Of a DNA stretch of 20,252 nt, positions 1 through 7,984 are shown piece by piece; positions within the stretch are counted from its first letter, which is position 1, and every line of letters begins with the position of its first letter. Made by a program: the position numbers and the translations under genes. A model generated the notes under the pieces. It ran no database searches. It was given only the letters and a program-made list of their open reading frames with translations, and was not told the origin of the DNA. This DNA is from CAZTDD01 sp964612675 (GTDB taxonomy: Bacteria > Hinthialibacterota > Hinthialibacteria > Hinthialibacterales > JAKPRU01): the NCBI GenBank assembly GCA_964612675.1, contig CAZTDD010000121.1, positions 1-20,252 of the forward strand, given 5' to 3'.

Positions 1-91
1 CACCCTTTGCCGTTGATTCATTTGCTGTCTCTGGCGAATACACAAGATAATCATACTACGCGAATCCAATGCAATGATCGCCCCTCACCCT

Positions 92-149
92 AACCCTCTC
101 CCGGGGGGAGAGGGAACTCCCGATGCCAACTTTCGACTTTTTGCGAACC
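92..149 (+). repeat. 58-bp palindromic interspersed repeat, left copy
   Basis: The sequence at 92-149 recurs as its reverse complement at 20195-20252, with two differences (at 119 and 147). It contains a hairpin with 9-bp arms CCCTCTCCC (94-102) and GGGAGAGGG (106-114) around a GGG loop, followed by a conserved tail ending in CGACTTTTTGCGA. The preceding CCCCTCACCCTAACCCT resembles a short repeat widely seen between genes in unrelated bacteria (from memory, not searched). It lies downstream of the minus-strand propeller gene and may also end its transcript. The rest of 1-228 holds no convincing gene. Confidence 0.85.
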
Positions 150-228
150 TGTCAGGCTTGGGGAGACAACTGCTTCACAATCGGTTCGTGGGCCTATCGA
201 CTGGCCTCGGCTGCAAATCGTCTCATCA

Positions 229-3200
229 TTATTCTACCGGACGAAAAGCGATTGAGAGCTGCAGCGGGAACGCACATGTACAACCGGAGCTGGATTCCGG
301 TAATAAAACCAGACCACCTGCGGGAATAATGTTGATCCAACAGCCCGGACGATTGACAAGACTTAGGGGCGTTCCGGTCTCTTTTCGATCGTGAATTTCA
401 TAGAAACGTGGGTTATCGCCACGTCCAAACAAGAACGCAGCACAACCGGAAAGACCGCCGCAGCCATGTCCGCCCCGATCCAGATAGTATTTGCCTTTTT
501 CTCCGGTTACGAGATCGTACTGATACGGCCGGGAATAAACCTTCTCGCCGATAATAACTGGGTGCTGCCATTGCTCGCCGTGGGTCCCGCCAATTGGATC
601 GCCCTCATAATCCTGCTTCCATTTCAATTCCCCGTTTTTCGCATCGAATGTATATAGGCCGTAATGAACCCGATCACCGACGTTATACGTACCGACGGCA
701 ACAAGGTATCCATTGGTATAGGAAAGAAACATAATGTGTTCGAAGGGGAATTGAAAACTCCGTTCATACAGTTTCTCTCCCGTCTTCATATCCAGTTCAA
801 CAAGGTAATTATCGCTTTTACAGAAAATGTGTGCGGATATTCGACCATCCGGATCGGACAATGTCTCTTCATTTCGGCTTTCAATCAGGTAAATGGAATT
901 CTCTCCGGCAGCGATTGTATTATTAAATATTTTCCCGTTTCGATACGTCCACAGTTCTTCCCCGGTGCGGCGATCCATAGAGAAGAGATAATCCGCGAAA
1001 ATCATCTCGCGGAAATCGCCCTCCAAAATATCGCACGTCATTTCGCTCATTTCATAAAAAGAAGCTCCCGCTTTCGTGCACGTGCCGAATAATCGATCTC
1101 CGACGGTGGAAATATAGCCCCAGTCTCGTCTTTCATTCTTCGAGAGTTGGGGAGAACGGAAAGATCTCACGTGTTCACCCGATTTTGCATCGAATAAGCG
1201 ACATTCTTCTTCTGCCGCAACGTAGAGAAACTCATCGGTGACAACCATGTAGCCGCTGTCCTTCAAAGCGCCGATCCGCCGTGAATAGGGAACATCCAGT
1301 TTCCACAGAATGGTCCCGTTGTAGCCGTCAACCGCGAAGATTCGGTCGCTTCCTGCTACGTAGAGACGTCCGTTCTTGTACAGGGGCGACATTGGTCGAT
1401 GGTGACGATCGATAATGTAGCGTGATCCGGGCCGCCCAAACCATTGAATTCCTTCCGGGCGGTCCAATAAGTCATTGCTGCAGCTCGTATTCCCCGGGTC
1501 GGCATAGAGATGCGTCCATTCCCCGATCCCTGGGAGAGGCTCTCGACTATGTTGCAGCCACATACCCTCATCCGAAGAGATTGTCTGAAAATCGTATTCA
1601 CCGCTCCAATTTTCCAATATTTTATTATCCATCTTTTCGACAGATGTGGATCCATCGCCGGGTTGGCCGAAACAGAGAGTCCCACCTCCCGGCCTAAGGA
1701 CACGAAACACTTCGGATGCGGGAATCGAAATTTCTTTTCCCTGCAGAATCGCATCGGATACGATCAAATTTGCGAAGTGAGACACATATGGGAGGTCGTT
1801 GGAAATGGCCTCGTGAATGACGATACGAGGACCGTAAAGCCCTGCGGCGTCAAGGACCTGACGAGACTTCTCTATCTTCGTCCGCTCTATTTCGTAACCG
1901 ATCACTTTTAGTTTCGACTGTTGGGCTATTTCGTAGGCAAGCCGTCCGATATCCGATCCCAGAATTAAACAATACCCTTTATCGGTTTGCGATTGCGCAA
2001 CCATGTGAGACGCCGCCTTCGCATACCATTCGGACAAATCATCCTGCGGATAAGGCGATCGATCCAACAATCGTGCCGCCATTCCCTGTCGTTCGCGGCT
2101 TTCGTGGCCAAAACAATAGATGAAACCCTTATCGGTACTGACAAGCAAATTTCCGTCCGCAACGGCCAAACCGTAGGCTCTGCCGGTAACTCCGACGGTC
2201 TGAATTTCTTTGCCGTCTTTCGCGTGATACAAAGCCACCATTCCATCGCCGCCTGCGATCAGCATGTCGCCCGCCAAAATGAGAGAATACGGGAATGCGC
2301 AGGGCTGCTCCCACTTGAAGCATTTATCCATTTCCACCGAAAACTTCTCAATTTCCTGTTGGAGATCGCCCATTTCGGAAATCAGACTCGACAGATCTTG
2401 ATCTGTGGCGGACTGACGGCTGTTTTGCAGCTGTTCGGCGAGGCGGGCTCGTTTCTTTTCCAAGGCCGTTTTTTGTCGAGCGAGTTCGAGGTGACGGCCG
2501 CGATTGAAGGCGGAAATATGGGTTTTTGACAGCAGGTACGCCATATCCCCCTTGGCCACCAGACGTACCCCGTCGAATGTTGCGACACGTTCTTGAGAGA
2601 GATTATCGGCAAGTCCCAGACCGGTGTCTCGTCGTCCCGGCCCATTGATGAGAGTTTCATCGACTAGCAACGCATACGCACCACCGTTTCCTTCCAGCGC
2701 GCCGATATATTTTCCATCCTCTCGACTGAAAACCGCGGGCGAGGTTCTTCCCGTTGGGACGTACAGGCGGTTTTCCGAGGCAAGCAAATAACCTTGCGGC
2801 GTAATTTGAATTTTCTCGTTAAGGAGAACAGAACCGTCTCTTGTGTCCAGAATTGACAGGTAAACCCCCTGTCTAGGAAATATCCCGGCGACACAGTAGA
2901 TTTTTTCATCGTCGATCACGAGGCCGGTCCGAATCGGCCAGAGAGAGATGATCTCGCTGTTGCCCGGAAGACGATGGTCTTTCGGTCCCGGACGATGTTT
3001 CCATAGCAGAGATCCGTCCTCTGCATCCAGACAGTAAACGAAGCCATCGTCCGACCCGACATAAAGTCGTTCCTTGTGAAAAACCGGTGCAAATCGAATC
3101 GGCCCTTCCGTGAAGAAATTCCATCGCTCGCGGCCTGTCCCCGCATCCAGGCAATAAACCTTGTGGTCCGCCGACGAACCGAAGTACACGCAATCATTTT

Positions 3201-3480
3201 CGATGACTGTGTGATACGCACGGTCGAAGGTCATCAACGGACGCAGGCGGCGCAGACGGTGCCAATAGTCATTGGTCGATGGACTCGGCCATGCCGGGTT
3301 CGGCTCATAAGTGGATTTGTATACCCAAATCTCTTTCAATGGTATTTGCGGCGACTCCGAGGTGACGCCGCTTCGTGCGTTATCGTGTAGATAGGTCGGC
3401 CAGTCCGCATAGACACCGGTCGATACGGAACAAAAAAGAACCAGAACGAATACGAAAACAATCGAGGATGGAAATTTCAT
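229..3480 (-). CDS. Exported propeller-methyltransferase-propeller fusion (PQQ-like repeat protein)
   Basis: 1083 residues. Residues 1-25 form a signal peptide ending VYA, followed by the DWPTYLHDNARSG opening typical of PQQ-like propellers. Propeller strands (YCLDAGTGRERW, YCLDAEDGSLLW) fill about 85-325 and 395-460, split by a Lys/Glu/Gln-rich coiled coil at about 330-390. A class I SAM-methyltransferase-like domain lies at about 495-610: LILGSDIGRLAYEIA as motif I, VIGYEIE with the acidic residue, and VFRVLRPGGG near its end. A second propeller covers about 650-1083 (DGYNGTILWKLD, DAKNGELKWKQD). The C-terminus has conserved-looking cysteines (HGCGGLSGC, RPGCW, SGCTC). The start has GGAG 7 bases upstream. 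Such chimeras are known from planctomycete-like genomes, with no assigned function that I know of. No quinoprotein catalytic site was identified, so PQQ binding is not claimed. Confidence 0.9.
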   Translation of the reverse strand: MKFPSSIVFVFVLVLFCSVSTGVYADWPTYLHDNARSGVTSESPQIPLKEIWVYKSTYEPNPAWPSPSTNDYWHRLRRLRPLMTFDRAYHTVIENDCVYFGSSADHKVYCLDAGTGRERWNFFTEGPIRFAPVFHKERLYVGSDDGFVYCLDAEDGSLLWKHRPGPKDHRLPGNSEIISLWPIRTGLVIDDEKIYCVAGIFPRQGVYLSILDTRDGSVLLNEKIQITPQGYLLASENRLYVPTGRTSPAVFSREDGKYIGALEGNGGAYALLVDETLINGPGRRDTGLGLADNLSQERVATFDGVRLVAKGDMAYLLSKTHISAFNRGRHLELARQKTALEKKRARLAEQLQNSRQSATDQDLSSLISEMGDLQQEIEKFSVEMDKCFKWEQPCAFPYSLILAGDMLIAGGDGMVALYHAKDGKEIQTVGVTGRAYGLAVADGNLLVSTDKGFIYCFGHESRERQGMAARLLDRSPYPQDDLSEWYAKAASHMVAQSQTDKGYCLILGSDIGRLAYEIAQQSKLKVIGYEIERTKIEKSRQVLDAAGLYGPRIVIHEAISNDLPYVSHFANLIVSDAILQGKEISIPASEVFRVLRPGGGTLCFGQPGDGSTSVEKMDNKILENWSGEYDFQTISSDEGMWLQHSREPLPGIGEWTHLYADPGNTSCSNDLLDRPEGIQWFGRPGSRYIIDRHHRPMSPLYKNGRLYVAGSDRIFAVDGYNGTILWKLDVPYSRRIGALKDSGYMVVTDEFLYVAAEEECRLFDAKSGEHVRSFRSPQLSKNERRDWGYISTVGDRLFGTCTKAGASFYEMSEMTCDILEGDFREMIFADYLFSMDRRTGEELWTYRNGKIFNNTIAAGENSIYLIESRNEETLSDPDGRISAHIFCKSDNYLVELDMKTGEKLYERSFQFPFEHIMFLSYTNGYLVAVGTYNVGDRVHYGLYTFDAKNGELKWKQDYEGDPIGGTHGEQWQHPVIIGEKVYSRPYQYDLVTGEKGKYYLDRGGHGCGGLSGCAAFLFGRGDNPRFYEIHDRKETGTPLSLVNRPGCWINIIPAGGLVLLPESSSGCTCAFPLQLSIAFRPVE

Positions 3481-3529
3481 AACAGTCTCCAGAAATCAAA
3501 GGGAATCCGGTTGGCTGACAAATCGCCGA

Positions 3530-3567
3530 GTTGGAAAGCGATCCGTTCGACCGAATCGCTTTCCAAC
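3530..3567. other. 13-bp perfect inverted repeat between pseudogene and propeller gene
   Basis: GTTGGAAAGCGAT (3530-3542) pairs perfectly with ATCGCTTTCCAAC (3555-3567) around a 12-base loop. It sits between the stop of the Gfo/Idh remnant (3595) and the start of the propeller gene (3480). No T-run follows on either strand, so it is not a standard intrinsic terminator. It could be an operator, an RNA-stability hairpin, or a factor-dependent terminator of the broken gene. Confidence 0.6.
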
Positions 3568-3594
3568 GAATAGTCTAAGAGTACGCGTTTGAAT

Positions 3595-3835
3595 CTACAA
3601 ATTCAAATTCGCGTTGAATTGCTCGTTTTCGGTTAGCATTTTGTTCCAGGTGTGTTCAACTCCACGGTACGCGGCGGTGCGGCCCATGATGGCGGTCAAT
3701 GTAGACTCGACCGCTTGTGGGATTTGCGCCCGCCCCGAGGGCAGTCTCTTTGCCCAGAATACTGAAGGTGGTGCCGGACACAGCGGACACTCTTACAAAA
3801 TCCCGTCTTGACATTGAACCTGAATTCTCTGTCAT
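3595..3835 (-). pseudogene. Gfo/Idh/MocA oxidoreductase remnant with internal deletion and frameshift
   Basis: From ATG at 3835, with GGAGG 7 bases upstream, the reading frame gives a Tat-type leader (MSRRDFVRVSAVSGTTF) running into ALGAGAN, the usual point just before the Rossmann domain of exported Gfo/Idh/MocA proteins. Instead of that domain, a different frame continues at about 3730 with QAVESTLTAIMGRTAAYRG, then VEHTWNKMLTENEQF and a stop at 3595-3597. This matches the usual C-terminal tail of the same family. About 330-370 residues of a normal roughly 400-450-residue protein are therefore missing. The junction lies near 3715-3735, and the original frame runs on to a stop at about 3656-3658. 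The intact enzyme would be an exported NAD(P)-dependent sugar oxidoreductase. A sequencing or assembly deletion is the main alternative. Confidence 0.8.
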
Positions 3836-3881
3836 GATAACGCCTCCGATGGTTGTTTTTGTTCGTTCTCTCTGCTCATAA

Positions 3882-3908
3882 AAAACCCCGGATTGGAACC
3901 GGGGTTTT
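3882..3908 (-). terminator. Intrinsic terminator after the DUF1080 gene
   Basis: AAAACCCCGG (3882-3891) and CCGGGGTTTT (3899-3908) form a perfect 10-bp stem with a 7-base loop. On the minus strand the stem is followed by a run of six T (3885-3880). It lies 63 bases past the DUF1080 stop and about 45 bases before the start of the oxidoreductase remnant. It should therefore end the heparinase-DUF1080 transcript, leaving the remnant and the propeller gene to read-through or a separate promoter. Confidence 0.85.
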
Positions 3909-3970
3909 GAACACACAGTATTGCTATGCGAAATGAATATCTTCAGGAATCTCGTTCATTCGGCGCGGTC

Positions 3971-4645
3971 TCAGTCCTTGATCGGTTTGTAGTAAATCTT
4001 CCGAAACAAGACCATTCCGTGATTCCCTTGAAGATAAGTCGGACCGGTTTCAACGACCTCGTTGCTGAGTGCTGCACCGGTAACGCCTTCGATCTGGACC
4101 TCATCCAGAACCTTTTTCCCATTGTGATAGACAGTGATACGCGGTTTTCTCACGACCTGTCCGTTTCTCACAACCGGTTTCTTGAAGATGGCGTGGAAAC
4201 TCTGCCAATGTCCCGGCGGAAGAGACGCATTCTCGCTCGGCGCGACTTTTCCATAGATCCCGCCGCAATCATGCTGAGACGGTGTGTCTTTACCATAGCT
4301 ATCCAGCACCTGGATTTCGTATTGCCCGATCAGATACACCCCGCTGTTGCTTCCCTTCGGCACCATGAATTCGATATACAGTTCATGGCTGCCAAGTTCT
4401 ACATCGCTCACCAAATCGATCCCGTGCTGTCCGGGAACCTCCGGAGGAACGTTCACCAAAACATCGTTCACGACAACCCAGCTCGGTTTGTTATGCGGAT
4501 TGGGTTCGACTTTGTAGTGCCAACCGTCCAGATTCGATCCGTTGAACAACGGAATCCACTCGGGTGGTTCGCTTTTTTGTGCAGAAACGCCCATCGAGAA
4601 TGTCGCCAGCACGCCCACGATAAGAAGAAAACGCAAAACCTTCAT
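3971..4645 (-). CDS. Exported DUF1080 protein (3-keto-disaccharide hydrolase domain)
   Basis: 224 residues. The chosen start (MKVLRFLLIV) has AAAGGA about 8 bases upstream and opens a clean signal peptide ending VSA at about residue 22. Upstream in-frame ATGs at 4654 and 4687 would put extra residues before it. The mature part shows family hallmarks: LFNGSNLDGW (33-42), a concanavalin-like beta-sandwich with YIEFMVPKGSNSGVYLIGQYEIQV (about 90-113), GHWQSFHAIF (145-154), and a C-terminal GNHGMVLFRKIYYKPI. Family members act on 3-keto-glycosides produced by oxidation of a sugar at C3; activity of this protein is inferred. It lies 89 bases after the heparinase-like gene, probably on the same transcript, and just before a deleted Gfo/Idh/MocA gene, the usual partner class. 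Confidence 0.92.
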   Translation of the reverse strand: MKVLRFLLIVGVLATFSMGVSAQKSEPPEWIPLFNGSNLDGWHYKVEPNPHNKPSWVVVNDVLVNVPPEVPGQHGIDLVSDVELGSHELYIEFMVPKGSNSGVYLIGQYEIQVLDSYGKDTPSQHDCGGIYGKVAPSENASLPPGHWQSFHAIFKKPVVRNGQVVRKPRITVYHNGKKVLDEVQIEGVTGAALSNEVVETGPTYLQGNHGMVLFRKIYYKPIKD

Positions 4646-4734
4646 TAGATCCATCCTTTCTAAGAACGAGATGATTGTACCGTCCATAGAATATCAAAGC
4701 CCTCCCTCCGGGTGAACCGTGTACCGGTCATGCA

Positions 4735-7700
4735 TCAATTCGGCATCTCTGCATACCGAAACGCCTTGAACTCGAATCTATTGACACCGGGAAGTAAAAA
4801 CCGGCCGACACGGATGCGGTCCTCCTCGACGTTGTCGACCGGGAACCCGGTCCAATACTCACCGGTAAAGGCCGTCACGTACGGCCGGCATCCCGGGGGC
4901 AGCTCGGGCCAATCCGACGGTTTTCTTGTGCGCGGTCGAATCTCCGAGCCGGTGTTCGATTCCACCTCGCCCTCCCAACGCGCTGTTTTTCCTGAGAAAC
5001 CGAATTTATCTTTCTGTGCGGTCGTTGCCCCGAGGGAACACATCCAGGAGGCGTCGTTCTGTGTTTCGCACAGGAGTCCGAAGTATCCTCCGAATCGGAC
5101 GCCTTCCACTTCCACAGTCTTGTCGAATTCACTGAACAGAAGATAGCGCCCCCACTCCGAATCGATTGCCAGGGCCACTGCATCGGGACCGGCACCGGAC
5201 GGCACATCCAATCGGCGAACATTCTTAATCGCCATAGTACCCTCTGCGTTGCCGGGCTCGTGCACAGCGACGAACACGCTTCCGCTATTCGGTTTCTCCC
5301 GAACCGCGTCAACGTACCGAACCCGACGGCCTGCATCGTTTAGCGTTCGTTGGCCGGGACCGTTTGCGGCGTGAACGCGATCCGATGGCGTAAGCATCCA
5401 GAGCCGGTAGCGCCGCTCGGCTTCTTGCCAAATCGCCTGCCAATGATCGGGGGGGTCCTCTACGGACCGGATATCTCGAAACCCGAATATATCTTCCTTC
5501 TTTAGACTGCCGCCAATGTCGGGAAGCGGTTTCTCCGCAGGCATGTTCAGATTCGAGAACGAAAGTTTGCCGTTCGGCGCATCGCTTGACGCAAGTTCAC
5601 TGAACACACGATAGGCGTGTTTTTGTCCACCTCGGACACGAAAGATGTCTACTGCGAGCGTTCGCGATCCGGGACCTTTCAATAGAACAATCAGACGCCG
5701 GTATTCGTCGCACTGCTCATACGCGTCGGTGGACGCTTCGATGAGAGAAACCTTCGGGCTGGTAAACATATTATGAAATCGAGGGTGCCGAGGCCGACTG
5801 CCGCGATGCCGCTGTTCTTCATCGTCCACAATAACGAGATTGTGACTGTAAGTGCTTTTGATCCATGAGTTGACCGGCATGTCGCCGACATACCCATGAT
5901 CGCCCAAGACTGTGTCACCGCTGTCCACAGAGAACACAGCGAGATTGTCATAGTGCCTGTGCCCGCCCGGCGGACAAAAAGACAGCGACAATACACTCGC
6001 CTCCTCGCCTGTCCCGTGGCGGAGGATTCCAGTCATCCATGCCGGATAGAGAAGTTCCGGCGGATCGAACCCGCCATGCGAGCCGGTATCCGTGGAGTCG
6101 AAATGGAAGAGAGTATATTCGCTCGGCGACAACTTCTTGTAGCGTTGGGGGAGTTTTCCTCTGTAATACTCGGGGTAGCGCTTCACGCCCAATTCAATGA
6201 TTGAACCGCTGGGGGACGACATGACGTTTGTGTCGCTCAGCGGTAAATAGCGTCCGTCCGGGCGCAGCTGATCGATCACCGAGCGAAACATCAAACGAAG
6301 TCGCGTGTCGCTTGCGTATAAATCGACGGTACCCTCACGCCCTTCGAATTCGCCCGGCCATTGGAAGCCGTACAGCGTTTCAGGGACTTGCAGGAGTTGA
6401 CTGAGATACATGTTTGTATAAGCGGGACTTTCCGTACTGAACCCATCATACAGAAACGACTTGTCGCGGACGACCTCATAACCGCGCAGGGCGGTGTCCG
6501 CGAGGAGCGGTATTCCCAGGCATTTCGCGACGGCTGCTTGAGCGTTATAGATTCGCGGCGCTTTGTTGTTGGCATTTGTCGCCTTTCCGTGCCCGCCCAC
6601 ATACGGTTCCGCTCCCATCTCCCATTCCAGGAGCAGGTCTCTCTCGACTTTGGCCCTCAATTCGGGCGTCCATAAGGGGTCGCCGGATGCGTCTTTCGCG
6701 GAATAAACGAGGTCATATGCCAGACAGATTCCGGTGAGAGTTCCGATACTATCAGTGCTCGGATGCGTCCGTCCCGCTCCCCAATAGCTTTGCAGCATCG
6801 AAGCCTTCTCCAGCGAGTCTTTATTGAATGCATCCGCACACAAGTGCCGTTTCCATTCGAGCGGCAGGTTTTGATCGTGCCACGCTGCGTACATTGGGTC
6901 GCAATCAGCGAATGAATCCCAATAATCGTGGTACAGCCAATTTCGATAGCAATCGGCCAGCCGGCATAGAATCTCGATGGCGGCATCCGCATACTGTGGC
7001 TCCTCTGTGAGAGCGTATACAATTGCAAGTCGTTTTACCGAGCTAATCATGAAAAACACTTTTCGTTCGCGGATGATTCCTGAGAAACTGACGTGGATGG
7101 GCTTGCCAACCCAATGGTATGCATACTTACCGCTGCGATCCTCGGGATGCTTTCGCTCCTCTTCGTTGAGATAATAAGAAAATTCCTCTCCCATGCGGGG
7201 GCAAATCAGTTTTGCGAGTTCGGGATATTCTGGATCGGGATAGGTTTGCCCACATCGTCTACAACGGATTTCGTCGGGGTGGCGATAATCCCAATGGAAG
7301 AGGGACGATCCGGCCGCTTCCTGCGACAGATCGCCGACACAGTTCGGGCAAGTGAATCCATAAGCGTGCGTCATCGTATGCTCCGGAATCATGGATTCAA
7401 TATAGCCTTCCGATTGGTCGACAATGTAATCCGCAACGGTTTTTTGACTGTTGAACCAATTCTTCGCCCACTCCTGGGACTCGATATTCTTCTTGGCGCG
7501 GGCGATTTCTTCGGTACCGAGTAAGACCGGGTGTGTGATGGCCGTGCGGCTTTCGAGAAGATCGTCTTTCATTCGCTCAATCTTCCGCCGAAATTCCATT
7601 TCTTCGTTGGAGATGCCTTTTTCCTGCCACGGCAGGAATCCTTCGCCGCGAGTGACAGCCCGAACATATGCGTCTTTGTCGGCGGCTGTTTCGTCGGCCA

Positions 7701-7809
7701 ATGGGATTTGAAAGACGCAAACGAGGAGGAAAGAGACCAAAATCAGCGAGAATCCCGGCTCCCAAGCGACAAAGCCGGATCGGAGAGGTTTTGGATGTGC
7801 CTTCATCAT
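4735..7809 (-). CDS. Heparinase II/III-like polysaccharide lyase with zinc-ribbon motif
   Basis: 1024 residues. The start MMKAHPKPLR has AAGGAG 5-8 bases upstream, and residues 14-38 form a signal peptide or N-terminal anchor. A CxxC...CxxC zinc-ribbon-like element lies at C154/C157/C183/C186, before a helical toroid-like region at about 240-560. The heparinase II/III core follows: GGHRHYDNLAVFSVDSGD (615-632), GDHGYV (636-641) and YSHNLVIVDD (654-663), where His and Tyr residues in lyases of this fold abstract a proton from uronic acid and bind metal. The C-terminal third is beta-rich. The substrate could be an alginate, heparinoid or other uronic-acid polysaccharide and cannot be read from sequence. 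At about 1000 residues it is longer than classic heparinase II. It heads the left minus-strand block, divergent from the GH172 gene. Confidence 0.88.
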   Translation of the reverse strand: MMKAHPKPLRSGFVAWEPGFSLILVSFLLVCVFQIPLADETAADKDAYVRAVTRGEGFLPWQEKGISNEEMEFRRKIERMKDDLLESRTAITHPVLLGTEEIARAKKNIESQEWAKNWFNSQKTVADYIVDQSEGYIESMIPEHTMTHAYGFTCPNCVGDLSQEAAGSSLFHWDYRHPDEIRCRRCGQTYPDPEYPELAKLICPRMGEEFSYYLNEEERKHPEDRSGKYAYHWVGKPIHVSFSGIIRERKVFFMISSVKRLAIVYALTEEPQYADAAIEILCRLADCYRNWLYHDYWDSFADCDPMYAAWHDQNLPLEWKRHLCADAFNKDSLEKASMLQSYWGAGRTHPSTDSIGTLTGICLAYDLVYSAKDASGDPLWTPELRAKVERDLLLEWEMGAEPYVGGHGKATNANNKAPRIYNAQAAVAKCLGIPLLADTALRGYEVVRDKSFLYDGFSTESPAYTNMYLSQLLQVPETLYGFQWPGEFEGREGTVDLYASDTRLRLMFRSVIDQLRPDGRYLPLSDTNVMSSPSGSIIELGVKRYPEYYRGKLPQRYKKLSPSEYTLFHFDSTDTGSHGGFDPPELLYPAWMTGILRHGTGEEASVLSLSFCPPGGHRHYDNLAVFSVDSGDTVLGDHGYVGDMPVNSWIKSTYSHNLVIVDDEEQRHRGSRPRHPRFHNMFTSPKVSLIEASTDAYEQCDEYRRLIVLLKGPGSRTLAVDIFRVRGGQKHAYRVFSELASSDAPNGKLSFSNLNMPAEKPLPDIGGSLKKEDIFGFRDIRSVEDPPDHWQAIWQEAERRYRLWMLTPSDRVHAANGPGQRTLNDAGRRVRYVDAVREKPNSGSVFVAVHEPGNAEGTMAIKNVRRLDVPSGAGPDAVALAIDSEWGRYLLFSEFDKTVEVEGVRFGGYFGLLCETQNDASWMCSLGATTAQKDKFGFSGKTARWEGEVESNTGSEIRPRTRKPSDWPELPPGCRPYVTAFTGEYWTGFPVDNVEEDRIRVGRFLLPGVNRFEFKAFRYAEMPN

Positions 7810-7834
7810 CGATTCTCCTTACTGATGACGTGGG

Positions 7835-7854
7835 GTTATACCGTGAACGGTAAC
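7835..7854. promoter_or_regulatory. Possible operator dyad in the divergent promoter region
   Basis: The 175-base gap between the divergent heparinase-like and GH172 genes must hold promoters for both. In it, GTTATACCG and CGGTAAC form an imperfect dyad around TGAA (inner arms TACCG/CGGTA perfect). On the minus strand it covers TATAAC, a possible -10 hexamer 26-31 bases before the heparinase start. No good -35 hexamer sits at the right distance, so both the promoter and the operator role are tentative. Confidence 0.3.
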
Positions 7855-7984
7855 ACAATCTCTCCTTCTGCCAAATGCCGAGATTGCCCGATTCTTCGAG
7901 GACGATCAGGAGGACATCTCCGGCTAGAAACCGCCGGGCTTTCTGCTAGACTTGCGCCGTATCAAGCGAAAGGAGGCTGACATC

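Noticed and set aside
229..3480. Calling the propeller protein a PQQ-dependent alcohol dehydrogenase
   Set aside because: It has propeller repeats but I see no quinone- or calcium-binding catalytic set, and the two-propeller layout with a methyltransferase insert is different.
3926..4648. 240-residue plus-strand open frame opposite the DUF1080 gene
   Set aside because: It has no recognisable domain or ribosome site and mirrors a clear DUF1080 gene with signal peptide and family motifs.
7952..7984. Upstream in-frame start for the GH172 lipoprotein
   Set aside because: It would place basic residues and no ribosome site ahead of a proper lipoprotein leader; ATG 7985 has AAAGGAGG at good spacing.
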